From: Micromonospora sp. DSM 45708
Lineage (GTDB): Bacteria > Actinomycetota > Actinomycetes > Mycobacteriales > Micromonosporaceae
Direction: 5' to 3'
Assembly: GCF_039566955.1 (NCBI RefSeq)
Contig: NZ_CP154796.1
Coordinates: forward strand, 2,480,001 to 2,544,000
DNA: 64,000 bases
A program made the translations under genes and the position numbers. Below are positions 17,073 through 26,096 of this stretch, piece by piece. The notes beneath the pieces are model-generated. The model worked only from the letters and a program-made list of their open reading frames with translations, searched no databases and was not told the DNA's origin. Within the stretch, counting starts at the first letter, position 1. Every line of letters begins with the position of its first letter.

Positions 17073-20000
17073 ATGGACGTCGCACTGGTCCTGGGAGTCC
17101 TGATCGGACCCGCGTCAGCGGTGCTCGGCGCGCTGGCGGTGCCCGACCCACGCCGGGCAGCCCGGCTGGTCGGCGCGTTGCTCGGTCTCGGCGCGGTGGC
17201 GGCCACCGCGCTGCTGGTCCGGGTGGCGACCGACCCGGCCCTACCAGGCGTGCTCATCCGCGTCGACACGTTCGGGCCGGCGTTCTCCGTCGGCGTCCGC
17301 GTCGACCGGTTCGGCGCGCTGTTCGTACTGCTCGTCTGTGGGCTGGCCGCGGTCGTCGCCGGCTACGCGCGCCGCTACCTTGACGGCGAGCCGGGGGCCC
17401 GCGCGCTCCAGGCGCGGGTGGCGGCGGCCACCACCGCGACGCTGGTGATGGCGACCGCCCCCAGCCTGGTGCAGCTGGCCGTCGGCTGGATCGCGGCCGG
17501 GCACCTGCTGATCGGCCTCATCGGCCACTACCGCGACCAGCCCCGGGTACGGGCCGCCGCACGCCGGACCCGACGACTGTTCCTCGTCGGCGACGCCGCG
17601 CTGGTCGCCGGCCTCGCGCTGCTGGTCACGCCGACCGGCGACGCCGACCTGGACGCGGTACGCGCCGAGGCCGGCGACCGGCCCGGATGGCTGCTGGCCG
17701 TCGCCGGCGCGCTGCTGCTGGTGGCCGGCGCGGTGCGGTCCGCGCAGGTGCCGGCACACCGCTGGCTGCCGTCCACGCTGGACGCGCCGACCCCGGTCTC
17801 GGCGTTCCTGCACGCCGGAATGGTCAACGTGGCCGGGTTCCTCATGATCACGTTGGCGCCGGTGGTGACCGCCGCGCCCGGGATGATGCCGGCGATGGTG
17901 CTCGTCGGCCTCGTCACCGCCGTCTCGGGGCTGCTGTTCGCGGCGGTGCGCACCGACGTCAAGGGCACCCTCGCCCGGTCCACCGTGGCGCAGATGGGGT
18001 TCATGCTCGCCCAGTGCGGGCTCGGCGCGTTCGGGCTGGCCGCCGTGCACCTGGTCGGGCACGCCGTCTACAAGGCGTACGCGTTCCTCTCCGCCGGCGG
18101 CACGCTCCAGGCGCAGGCCCGTGCCGCGGGCGCGCCACGGCCGGCGGGCCCGCCGCCCACCCGGTCCCGCGTCCTGGCCGCGGCGACGGTGGTCGTCGCC
18201 GTGCTGGCCACCGAGCTGCTGCTCGGCGCGACCGTCAGCGGCGCCCTCGGCGCCGCGCTGGTCGCCGCCGCCGCGCTCGCCGCCGTGTGGTCCGGCCTCG
18301 CCGACCGCGCGTTGCCGGCCCGGACCGCCCTCACCCTCACCGTCGCGGTGGCGGCGCTGGCCGGCGGACACCTCGTCGCCGGGCGGGCCGTCAGCCGCTG
18401 GCTGGCGCTGCCGACCGGGACGAGCCTGCTCGGCGTCGGCGCCGTGGCGTCCGTGCTCGCCGTGGTGGCCGTCGCCGGGGTCGTCCTGCGGCGTCGGCCG
18501 AGCGCCACGCTGTGGTGGTGGGCCTGGCACGACGGCGGCGCGAACCCGCGGGCCCGTCGGTCGGCCCCACCCGGAGGGCCGACCCCCGCGGCGCTGACGA
18601 CGCCGCGTCCCGGCCTGCTCGACCGTTCGGACGGCGCCCGGGTCGTCGCCGCCGCGACCGCCGCCGCCGACCACGTCGGCGCGGTCGGACCCCTGGACTC
18701 CTTCGTCGCGGTGAACCCCCTCTCCGGCCGGGAACGCGTGCCGTTCGCCCGGGCCACCGCCGAGCTGCGGGGCCTCGCCGACGCGCGGACCCACCTGCCG
18801 GCCGCCGAGTACCGCCGGCGACTGCGCGCCGGCCGGATCACGCCGGCCGACCTCACCGCCGTGCTCCCCCCGCCACCGCGTGCCGGGTCGGTGGTGGTCG
18901 GTCACCGGCGGATCGACGTCACCGACCTCCAGCTCACCGTGCTGGGCCACCCGGTGCACGACGGGCCGCCGCCGCCGGCCGACCTGCTCGCGGTGGCCCG
19001 CCGCCGGCTCGCCGACCTGCCCGCGCGACCCCGACCCCGCCTCCCGCACGAGGCCGGACCGCGCACCCTTGCCGAAACGCTCGACCGGGCGCTGGGCACC
19101 CGGATCGCCGCCGACGTCGACGACCTGGTCGCCGCCTGGTGCGCGGCGCACAGCGGACGCCCGGCGGCGCTCTGGCCGGTGCCCGGCCCGGCGGACGAGG
19201 GCTGCTGGGCGCGCTGGCGGCGGATGGCCGGCGCCGACCCGGCACTGGCCCGGTGGGGCGTCACCGGCCTCGCGGCCCTCGTCGACGCGTTGCCCCCCGC
19301 GCCCGAGCAGGCCGTCGCGGTGCTCCTGCGCGCGGTCGGGGTGCCACCCGTGGCCTGGTCCACCTACCTCTCCCGGTCCCTGCTCCGGCTGCCCGGGTGG
19401 GCCGGGCACGCCCGCTGGGCGCAGGCCCACCGGGGACCGGGGCCGGCACTGAGCCCGCTGGACCTGCTCGCCGTACGCCTCACCTACGAGTACGCGCTCG
19501 CCGGCGCCGCCGCCCAGCGCCACCTGGAACTGCCCCCGGTGCTGGACGCGGTAGCCGCCGCGACACCCACCACGCTGCCGAGGTCGGCCGGGATCACGCC
19601 GGAGGCCCTCGCCCGGCTGGCCGGCGCGCTCGACGTCGACGTCGCCGCGCTGGCGTGCCTGCCCGGCGAGACCGTGGCCGTGCTGCGGGACGTCGCGTGC
19701 CAGCTCACACCGTCGCGGCAGGCCGAGGTGTGGCTCGCCGCCGCGGAGCACGCGTACCGGCGCCGACTGCGCCACCGGCTGGACCGGGGCGAGCGCCGGC
19801 CGGCCGCCGGCCCGCCGGTGCTCGCCCAGGCGGTGTTCTGCATCGACGTACGCAGCGAGGGCCTGCGTCGGCACCTGGAGGCGACCGGACCGGTCGACAC
19901 GTACGGCTTCGCCGGCTTCTTCGGCCTGCCGGTGCGTACCGTGACCGCCGGCGCCCGGCGGGGACGCGACCGCTGCCCGGTCCTCATGCGACCGGTGGCC

Positions 20001-21308
20001 ACGGTCGAGGAGTCACCGGCGTCGGCGCGGGCCGGCCACGCGGTGCGGGTCCGGCGCTCGCGCCAGGCCTGGCGTCGCGCCTACGCCGCCGCCAAGGCGA
20101 ACCCGGTCGGCGCGTTCGCCTTCGTCGAGGTCGCCGGCGTGCTCGCCACCGCCGCCCTGCTCGTGCGCGCCGCCGCGCCGGGCCGGTTCGCGCCGGTCCA
20201 CGACCACACCGCACCGACCGCCGTCGACCTGGCCGCCGCGATGACGCTCGACGAACAGGTCTACTACGCCGAGGCGACGCTGCGCACGATCGGGCTCACC
20301 ACCGGTTTCGCGCCGCTGGTGCTGCTCTGCGGGCACGGCGCCACCAGCGCCAACAACCCGTACGCCGCCGCGCTGGACTGCGGCGCCTGCGGCGGCAACC
20401 GGGGCGGGGTGAGCGCGCGGCTCGTCGCCGGGGTGCTCAACCGGCCCGAGGTGCGCGCCGCCCTGGCCGACCGGGGCATCCACCTGCCCGACGGCACGCA
20501 CGTGCTGGCCGGCGAGCACGACACCGTCACCGACGAGGTGCGCCTGTTCGACGTGGACACGGTCCCCGCCGGGCTGCGACCGGCGGTCGGGGAGCTGTCC
20601 GGCCGGCTGGCCGAGGCGGGCGCGCGGTTGCGGGTGGAGCGGGCCGCGCGGCTGCCCGGCCGGCCGCGTCCGCGCCGCCTGCCCCGGCGCGCCGGCGACT
20701 GGGCGCAGGTCCGCCCGGAGTGGGCGCTGGCCGGCAACGCCGCGTTCATCGCCGCGCCCCGCGAGCTGACCGCCGGGGTCGACCTCGGCTGCCGGACGTT
20801 CCTGCACTCCTACGACTGCGCCGCCGACCGGGACGCGGCGGCGCTGGAGACGATCATGACCGGTCCGCTGGTGGTGGCCGCCTGGATCAACCTCCAGTAC
20901 TACTTCTCCACGGTGGATCCGCAGCGGCTCGGCGCGGGCACCAAGACCGTGCACACCGTCCTCGGCGACGCGCTCGGCGTCCTCTCCGGCTCCGGCGGTG
21001 ACCTGCGCGTCGGCCTCCCGCTCCAGTCGGTCGCCGACGGCACCCGACCGGCGCACGAGCCGCTGCGGCTGCTCGCCGTGATCCGCGCCCCGCACCACCT
21101 GGTCGACGCGGTGCTGGGCCGCAACCCCGGGCTGCGCCACCTGGTCGACGGCGGGTGGCTGTCGCTGACCGTCGTCGACCCCCGCACCGGCGAGTGGTCC
21201 GAGCCCGCGCCGGGCGGATCGTGGCGGGCGCTGCCCGCCGCGCACCTCGCCCCCGAGCCGCCCGCGCGCCACCCGGCGCCCGCGGCGGAGAAGGAGTACA
21301 CGGCATGA
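17073..21308 (+). CDS. dabBA: DabB-DabA fusion: inorganic-carbon (CO2/bicarbonate) accumulation transporter
   Basis: A single 1411-residue chain joining both parts of a DAB carbon-accumulation complex. Residues 1 to about 490 match DabB, an NADH-dehydrogenase-5/proton-antiporter-like membrane protein (many hydrophobic helices; STLDAPTPVSAFLHAGMVN, VKGTLARSTVAQMGFM). About 490-540 is a Pro/Gly/Arg linker. About 540-1400 is DabA (DUF2309), the carbonic-anhydrase-like subunit. Its zinc site is visible: CID at 923-925 (Cys923, Asp925), His1088 in CGHGA and Cys1103 in LDCGACGG, with the spacing expected for DabA. ATG 17073 has a full AAGGAGGTGG upstream. Its stop overlaps the PII-like start (ATGA). 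In characterised systems DabA and DabB are separate chains. Confidence 0.93.
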   Translation: MDVALVLGVLIGPASAVLGALAVPDPRRAARLVGALLGLGAVAATALLVRVATDPALPGVLIRVDTFGPAFSVGVRVDRFGALFVLLVCGLAAVVAGYARRYLDGEPGARALQARVAAATTATLVMATAPSLVQLAVGWIAAGHLLIGLIGHYRDQPRVRAAARRTRRLFLVGDAALVAGLALLVTPTGDADLDAVRAEAGDRPGWLLAVAGALLLVAGAVRSAQVPAHRWLPSTLDAPTPVSAFLHAGMVNVAGFLMITLAPVVTAAPGMMPAMVLVGLVTAVSGLLFAAVRTDVKGTLARSTVAQMGFMLAQCGLGAFGLAAVHLVGHAVYKAYAFLSAGGTLQAQARAAGAPRPAGPPPTRSRVLAAATVVVAVLATELLLGATVSGALGAALVAAAALAAVWSGLADRALPARTALTLTVAVAALAGGHLVAGRAVSRWLALPTGTSLLGVGAVASVLAVVAVAGVVLRRRPSATLWWWAWHDGGANPRARRSAPPGGPTPAALTTPRPGLLDRSDGARVVAAATAAADHVGAVGPLDSFVAVNPLSGRERVPFARATAELRGLADARTHLPAAEYRRRLRAGRITPADLTAVLPPPPRAGSVVVGHRRIDVTDLQLTVLGHPVHDGPPPPADLLAVARRRLADLPARPRPRLPHEAGPRTLAETLDRALGTRIAADVDDLVAAWCAAHSGRPAALWPVPGPADEGCWARWRRMAGADPALARWGVTGLAALVDALPPAPEQAVAVLLRAVGVPPVAWSTYLSRSLLRLPGWAGHARWAQAHRGPGPALSPLDLLAVRLTYEYALAGAAAQRHLELPPVLDAVAAATPTTLPRSAGITPEALARLAGALDVDVAALACLPGETVAVLRDVACQLTPSRQAEVWLAAAEHAYRRRLRHRLDRGERRPAAGPPVLAQAVFCIDVRSEGLRRHLEATGPVDTYGFAGFFGLPVRTVTAGARRGRDRCPVLMRPVATVEESPASARAGHAVRVRRSRQAWRRAYAAAKANPVGAFAFVEVAGVLATAALLVRAAAPGRFAPVHDHTAPTAVDLAAAMTLDEQVYYAEATLRTIGLTTGFAPLVLLCGHGATSANNPYAAALDCGACGGNRGGVSARLVAGVLNRPEVRAALADRGIHLPDGTHVLAGEHDTVTDEVRLFDVDTVPAGLRPAVGELSGRLAEAGARLRVERAARLPGRPRPRRLPRRAGDWAQVRPEWALAGNAAFIAAPRELTAGVDLGCRTFLHSYDCAADRDAAALETIMTGPLVVAAWINLQYYFSTVDPQRLGAGTKTVHTVLGDALGVLSGSGGDLRVGLPLQSVADGTRPAHEPLRLLAVIRAPHHLVDAVLGRNPGLRHLVDGGWLSLTVVDPRTGEWSEPAPGGSWRALPAAHLAPEPPARHPAPAAEKEYTA

Positions 21309-21646
21309 ACGAACTGGGACTGACCCGCATGGTCAAGGTGGAGGTCGTCACGCGCGCCGACGACGCCGACGCCGTCCGCACCCTGCTGCACGCCTCCGGG
21401 GTGAGCGGCTGGACGAGCCTGAGCGGCGTCTCCGGCTTCGGCCACCACGGCACCCACGAGGGCCGGCTGCTCTTCAACGACCGGGCCGGGCTCGTCATGG
21501 TCATCGCCGTGCTCCCGCACGGCCGGGCCGAGCCGGTGGTCACCGGCCTGCGCGACATCCTGGCCGAGCGGCCCGGCGTGATGTTCGTCAGCGACGCCTG
21601 GGTCAGCCGGCCCGAGTACTTCGGCGCCGACCGCGCGGCGGAGTGA
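21305..21646 (+). CDS. Small PII-like regulatory protein next to DAB transporter
   Basis: 113-residue protein with a PII-like ferredoxin fold (MVKVEVVTRADDADAVRTLL, then GVSGFGHHG in the T-loop position). Such proteins are known next to bicarbonate and DUF2309 transporters, where they sense nucleotides or bicarbonate and modulate uptake. Start ATG 21305 overlaps the DabBA stop by four bases, so the two are coupled. A perfect hairpin follows the stop. Confidence 0.8.
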   Translation: MNELGLTRMVKVEVVTRADDADAVRTLLHASGVSGWTSLSGVSGFGHHGTHEGRLLFNDRAGLVMVIAVLPHGRAEPVVTGLRDILAERPGVMFVSDAWVSRPEYFGADRAAE

Positions 21647-21664
21647 CCACGGCGGCGCGCAGGG

Positions 21665-21704
21665 GTGGGCGCCCCGACGGGATCCGTCCCGTCGGGGCGC
21701 CCAC
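21665..21704 (+). terminator. Terminator of the DabBA-PII operon
   Basis: A perfect 17-bp stem (21665-21681 with 21688-21704) and a 6-base loop, 18 bases after the PII-like stop and 26 bases before the next start. Confidence 0.8.
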
Positions 21705-21729
21705 CCGACCGGTGTCGTACGGTGACCGC

Positions 21730-22911
21730 ATGGGACGCCTCGCGCGGTGGCGTCGGATGGCCCGGGCACACCCGACCGTGACCGATGCGCTGCTGGCCGC
21801 GCTGCTCTTCGTGGTCAGCCTGCTCCCGGTGAACCCGCCCGGTGGCCCGCCGCGCGACCCGCTGACGGTCGGCGCGGTGCTGCTCGCGCTGGCCGGCTGC
21901 GGCGCGCTGGTGCTGCGCCGCCGCCATCCGTTACCGGTGCTCGTCCTGGTCACCGCCGCGGCGGCGACCGCGCTGCTGGTGCAACAGGCGCGAGGGCCGT
22001 TCGTGCTGACCGTGGCGCTGGCCGCGTACACGGTGGCGACCCGGACCGACCGACGGACCGCGGTGGCGGCCGGCGCGGCGAGCGGCCTGGTGCTCGGCGG
22101 CGGCGCGGTCGTCGCGCTCGGGGTGGGCTGGCTGGACCCGGCGGTCGTGGTGCTGCTGCTCTGGTTCGGCGTCGCGGTGGCGGCCGGCGACGCGGTACGC
22201 AGCCGGCGGGCCTACGTGGCGGTGCTGGAGGAGCGGGCACGGCGGGCCGAGCGGACCCGCGAGGAGGAGGCCCGCCGCCGGGTGGTGGAGGAGCGGCTGC
22301 GGATCGCCCGGGAGCTGCACGACGTGGTGGCCCACCAGATCGCGTTGATCAACGTGCAGGCCGGGGTGGCCGGGCACCTGCTGCGGGAGCGGCCCGACGC
22401 GGCCGAGGAGGCGCTCGGGCACGTCCGGTCCGCGGCCCGCACCGTGCTGGACGAGCTGGCCGTCCTGCTCGGCCTGCTCCGTCGCGGTGAGCCGGACGCG
22501 CCGACCGAGCCGGCGCCCGGCCTGGGCCGTCTCGACGCCCTCGTCGACGGTTTCGCCGCCGCGCAGCCGGTGCGCTGGACCCTGACCGGCCGGCCCCGGC
22601 CGCTGCCGGGCGCGGTCGACGTGGCGGCCTACCGGATCGTCCAGGAGTCGCTGACCAACGCCCACCGGCACGCGCCCGGCGCGACCGTCACGGTGGGGGT
22701 GGCCTACACCGCCACCGGCGTGGTGGTGGAGATCCGCGACGACGGGCCGGGCCCGAGCGGACCGGGTGACCCCGGCACCGGTCTCGGCCTGCTCGGGATG
22801 CGGGAGCGGGCCGAGGCGGTGGGCGGCGCGTTCCACGCCGGCGCCGGGCCCGCCGGCGGCTTCCGGGTCCGCGCGGAACTGCCCGCCCCGATCCCGCAGG
22901 AGGTGGCATGA
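21730..22911 (+). CDS. Sensor histidine kinase (NarL-type system 1)
   Basis: Membrane sensor kinase of the HisKA_3/DesK group, 393 residues. The N-terminal half (to about 160) has about five hydrophobic segments and no large extracellular sensor. A coiled region RRAERTREEEARRR leads to the phospho-acceptor His197 in RIARELHDVVAHQ. The HATPase domain (about 285-390) has the N-box ESLTNAHRHAPG and G-box DDGPG and GLGLLGMRERA. ATG 21730 avoids the upstream terminator that the longer frame would include. Its stop overlaps the response-regulator start (ATGA). With the next three genes it forms a signalling-plus-ABC-exporter unit. Confidence 0.93.
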   Translation: MGRLARWRRMARAHPTVTDALLAALLFVVSLLPVNPPGGPPRDPLTVGAVLLALAGCGALVLRRRHPLPVLVLVTAAAATALLVQQARGPFVLTVALAAYTVATRTDRRTAVAAGAASGLVLGGGAVVALGVGWLDPAVVVLLLWFGVAVAAGDAVRSRRAYVAVLEERARRAERTREEEARRRVVEERLRIARELHDVVAHQIALINVQAGVAGHLLRERPDAAEEALGHVRSAARTVLDELAVLLGLLRRGEPDAPTEPAPGLGRLDALVDGFAAAQPVRWTLTGRPRPLPGAVDVAAYRIVQESLTNAHRHAPGATVTVGVAYTATGVVVEIRDDGPGPSGPGDPGTGLGLLGMRERAEAVGGAFHAGAGPAGGFRVRAELPAPIPQEVA

Positions 22912-23585
22912 CCGTCCGGGTCCTGCTCGCCGACGACCAGACCCTCATCCGCGCCGGCTTCCGCGCGCTCGTCGACTCCGCGCCGGACCTGTGCGTGGTG
23001 GGGGAGGCCGCCACCGGGCGGGAGGCGGTCGAGCGGGCCCGCGCCACCCGCGCCGACGTGGTGCTGATGGACATCCGGATGCCCGAACTCGACGGCCTGG
23101 CCGCCACCCGGGAGATCACCGCCGACGAGGACCTGGCCGGCGTACGGGTGCTGATCCTGACCACGTTCGAGGTCGACGAGTACGTCTTCGAGGCGCTGCG
23201 CGCCGGCGCCAGCGGCTTCCTCGGCAAGGGCGTGGAACCGGCCGAGCTGCTCGACGCGATCCGTACCGTCGCGGCCGGGGAGGCGCTGCTGTCCCCGAAG
23301 GCCACCCGAGGGCTGATCGCCCGGTTCCTGGCCCAGCCCGACCCGCGGCCCGGGGCCACCCCGGAGCGGCTGCGGGCGCTCACCGAGCGGGAACGCGAGG
23401 TGGTCACGCTGGTCGCCGCCGGGCTGAGCAACGAGCAGATCGCCCAGCGGCTGGTGGTCTCCCCGCTGACCGCGAAGACCCACGTCAACCGCGCGATGAC
23501 CAAGCTCGACGCCCGGGACCGGGCCCAACTGGTGGTGATCGCCTACCAGAGCGGGCTGGTCCGGGCCGACCCGCCGGCGCGGTAG
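22908..23585 (+). CDS. NarL/FixJ-type response regulator 1
   Basis: 225-residue DNA-binding response regulator. The receiver domain (1-120) has the acidic pocket LADD at 7-10 and phospho-acceptor Asp55 in LMDIRMPELDG. The LuxR-type HTH (about 155-215) reads LTEREREVVTLVAAGLSNEQIA. It is coupled to the kinase upstream by a 4-base overlap. It probably controls the ABC exporter that follows. Confidence 0.95.
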   Translation: MTVRVLLADDQTLIRAGFRALVDSAPDLCVVGEAATGREAVERARATRADVVLMDIRMPELDGLAATREITADEDLAGVRVLILTTFEVDEYVFEALRAGASGFLGKGVEPAELLDAIRTVAAGEALLSPKATRGLIARFLAQPDPRPGATPERLRALTEREREVVTLVAAGLSNEQIAQRLVVSPLTAKTHVNRAMTKLDARDRAQLVVIAYQSGLVRADPPAR

Positions 23586-23676
23586 CCGGACCGCTGACGT
23601 ACCGCGGTCGCGGTACGCGCAGGTGTCCGCGTCCGGCCGACGCGCCGGCCGGGGTACGCGGGCCAGGGTTGAGCAC

Positions 23677-24597
23677 ATGATCGAAGCCCACGACCTGAGC
23701 AAACGCTACGGCGACAAGCTCGCCGTCGACGCCCTGACCTTCACCGTGCGGCCCGGCGCGGTGACCGGTTTCCTCGGTCCCAACGGCGCCGGCAAGTCCA
23801 CCACCATGCGCATGATCCTCGGCCTGGACGCGCCGAGCTCCGGGACCGTGCGGGTCAACGGCCGCCGCTACGCCGAGCACCGGGACCCGCTGCGTCAGGT
23901 CGGTGCGCTGCTGGAGGCCAGGGCGGTGCACACCGGCCGGTCCGCCCGCAACCACCTGCTCGCCGTGGCCGCCACCCACGGCATCGGCCGCCGCCGCGTC
24001 GACGAGGTGATCGACCTGGTCGGGCTGCGTGAGGTGGCCGGCCGGCGGGCCGGCGGCTTCTCACTGGGCATGGGCCAGCGGCTGGGCATCGCCGGCGCGC
24101 TGCTCGGCGACCCGGCCGTGGTGATGCTCGACGAGCCGGTCAACGGCCTCGACCCGGACGGCATCCGGTGGATCCGTGGCCTGCTCAAGGGCCTCGCCGC
24201 CGAGGGCCGGACGGTCTTCGTCTCGTCGCACCTGATGAGCGAGATGGCCCAGACCGCCGAGCATCTGATCGTGGTCGGCCGGGGCCGGCTGATCGCCGAC
24301 GTGTCGCTCGCCGAGTTCACCCGCCGGGCCTCCCACGGCACCGTACGGGTGCGCTCGCCCCAGGCCACGGCGCTGCGCGACCTGCTGGCCGGTCCGGACG
24401 TCACCATCACCGGCGGCGAGCCCGGCGTGCTGGACGTCAGCGGGCTGCGCCCCGAGACGATCGGCGACCGGGCCGCCGCCGCCGGACTCACCCTGCACGA
24501 GCTGACCCCCACCGAGGCGTCGCTCGAAGAGGCGTTCATGACCATGACCCGTGACGCCGTCGAGTACGCCGGCGCCACCGAAGGAGCGGACCGATGA
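23677..24597 (+). CDS. ABC exporter ATPase (antibiotic/drug-resistance type)
   Basis: ATPase of an ABC-2 export system, 306 residues. Walker A is GPNGAGKST (about 35-43). The signature is unusual, SLGMGQRLG rather than LSGGQ, as in many bacitracin/lantibiotic-type exporters. Walker B is VVMLDEPVNGLDP, with H-loop VSSHLMSEM. The C-terminal tail (about 220-306) is regulatory. ATG 23677 is used, since the longer frame lacks homology. It overlaps the permease gene as ATGA. Confidence 0.93.
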   Translation: MIEAHDLSKRYGDKLAVDALTFTVRPGAVTGFLGPNGAGKSTTMRMILGLDAPSSGTVRVNGRRYAEHRDPLRQVGALLEARAVHTGRSARNHLLAVAATHGIGRRRVDEVIDLVGLREVAGRRAGGFSLGMGQRLGIAGALLGDPAVVMLDEPVNGLDPDGIRWIRGLLKGLAAEGRTVFVSSHLMSEMAQTAEHLIVVGRGRLIADVSLAEFTRRASHGTVRVRSPQATALRDLLAGPDVTITGGEPGVLDVSGLRPETIGDRAAAAGLTLHELTPTEASLEEAFMTMTRDAVEYAGATEGADR

Positions 24598-25421
24598 CCA
24601 CCGCGGCCCCACCCGCCACCACCGTCCCGACCGACGCCCGGATCACCGTCCCCCGGGTGGTCCGAAGCGAATGGATCAAGTTCCGGTCCCTGCGCTCGTC
24701 GCTGATCATGCTGACCGCGACCGTGGCGGTGTTCGCCGCGCTCGGGCTCGGCTTCTCGACGTTCCTGGCCGACGCCACGATCGAGCCGGGCACCCCGGCG
24801 CCGCCCGGCGGGCCGTCGTCGCTCGACCCGCTCGGCGCCAGCCTCGGCGGCGTCAACCTCGCCCAACTGCTCGTCGGCACGCTCGGCGTGCTGCTGGCCG
24901 CCGGCGAGTACGGCACCGGCATGATCCGGACGTCCCTCGCCGCCGTGCCGGCCCGCTGGCCGGTGCTCGCCGGCAAGGTCGTCGTGCTGGCCGGCGTCAC
25001 GCTGGCCGTGCTGGTGCCGACCACGCTGCTCACCTTCCTCGGCGGGCAGGCGATCCTGGGCGACCAGGGCATCTCGCTCGCCGACGACGGCGTGCCGCGC
25101 GCGGTGCTCGGCACGGCCGGCTACCTCGCGGCAGTCGGCGTGCTCGGCGCGGCGCTCGGCTCGCTGTTGCGCACCACCGCCGGCGCGCTGACCAGCGTGG
25201 TCGCGCTGCTGCTGGTCGTGCCGGGAGTGGTGTCGCTGCTGCCGGAGAGCTGGTCGGGACGGATCTCGCCGTACCTGCCGTCCAACGCCGGGCAGGCGGT
25301 CATGAGCGTGGGCGGGGGCGGTGACCTGCTCTCCCCGGGCGCCGGCGCGGCCGTCCTCGTGGTCTGGCTGGTCGCGCTGCTCGGCGCCGCCCTGGTCGTG
25401 CTGCGCCGCCGGGACGCCTGA
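24594..25421 (+). CDS. ABC-2 exporter permease
   Basis: 275-residue membrane partner of the preceding ATPase. The N-terminal RSEWIKFRSLRSSLIML is the common start of ABC-2 permeases in actinobacteria. Six hydrophobic segments are visible: about 28-48, 82-104, 118-146, 165-190, 195-215 and 248-268. The substrate is unknown. Confidence 0.92.
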   Translation: MTTAAPPATTVPTDARITVPRVVRSEWIKFRSLRSSLIMLTATVAVFAALGLGFSTFLADATIEPGTPAPPGGPSSLDPLGASLGGVNLAQLLVGTLGVLLAAGEYGTGMIRTSLAAVPARWPVLAGKVVVLAGVTLAVLVPTTLLTFLGGQAILGDQGISLADDGVPRAVLGTAGYLAAVGVLGAALGSLLRTTAGALTSVVALLLVVPGVVSLLPESWSGRISPYLPSNAGQAVMSVGGGGDLLSPGAGAAVLVVWLVALLGAALVVLRRRDA

Positions 25422-25436
25422 CCCCCGCGCCGCCGG

Positions 25437-25460
25437 CCGGCCGCGGAACCCCGCGGCCGG
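25437..25460. terminator. Bidirectional hairpin between convergent genes
   Basis: A 10-bp perfect stem CCGGCCGCGG (25437-25446 with 25451-25460) and a 4-base loop, between the ABC-2 permease stop and the stop of the minus-strand response regulator, which it abuts. Confidence 0.65.
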
Positions 25461-26096
25461 TCAGCGGCGGATGATGCCGAGGTCGGTGGCGGCGGCGACC
25501 GCCGCGGTGCGGGAGTCGACGCGCAGCTTGGTGTAGATGCGCGACAGGTGCGACTTGACGGTGCCCTCGGTCAGGTGCAGGCGTCGGCCGACGGCCTGGT
25601 TGGACAGCCCGTCCGCGACCAGGCCGAGCACCTCGGTCTCCCGCCGGGTCAGCGCCGTGTCCGGCGTGCGCAGCCGGTTCATCAGCCGGTCCGCGACGGC
25701 CGGGGCCAGCGCGGTGCGGCCGGCGGCGGCGGCCCGCACGGCGGCGGCCAGCTCGTCCGGCGAGGCGTCCTTGAGCAGGTAGCCGGTCGCGCCCGCCTCG
25801 ATCGCGGGCAGCGTGTCCGCGTCGCTGTCGTAGGTGGTGACGATCAGCACCCGGGGCGCGTGCGGCCGGGCGGTGATGGCGGCGGTCGCCTCGACCCCGC
25901 TCGGGCCGGCGCCGAACCGCAGGTCCATCAGCACCACGTCGACGTCGCCGCCGGCGGCGCGGGCCACCGCCTCCTCGGCGGTGGCCGCCTCGGCCACCAC
26001 GACCAGGCCCGGTTCGGTCTCCAACACGGCCCGCAGCCCGGCCCGGACGACCGGGTGGTCGTCGGCGATCAGCAGCCGGACCGGGGTGCCGGTCAC
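25461..26096 (-). CDS. NarL/FixJ-type response regulator 2
   Basis: 211-residue response regulator. The receiver has IADD at 10-13 and phospho-acceptor Asp58 in LMDLRFG. The LuxR HTH (about 145-205) reads LTRRETEVLGLVADGLSNQAVG. GTG 26096 is chosen because it overlaps the kinase stop as GTGA and gives a standard N-terminus. It pairs with the kinase immediately upstream. Confidence 0.94.
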   Translation of the reverse strand: MTGTPVRLLIADDHPVVRAGLRAVLETEPGLVVVAEAATAEEAVARAAGGDVDVVLMDLRFGAGPSGVEATAAITARPHAPRVLIVTTYDSDADTLPAIEAGATGYLLKDASPDELAAAVRAAAAGRTALAPAVADRLMNRLRTPDTALTRRETEVLGLVADGLSNQAVGRRLHLTEGTVKSHLSRIYTKLRVDSRTAAVAAATDLGIIRR

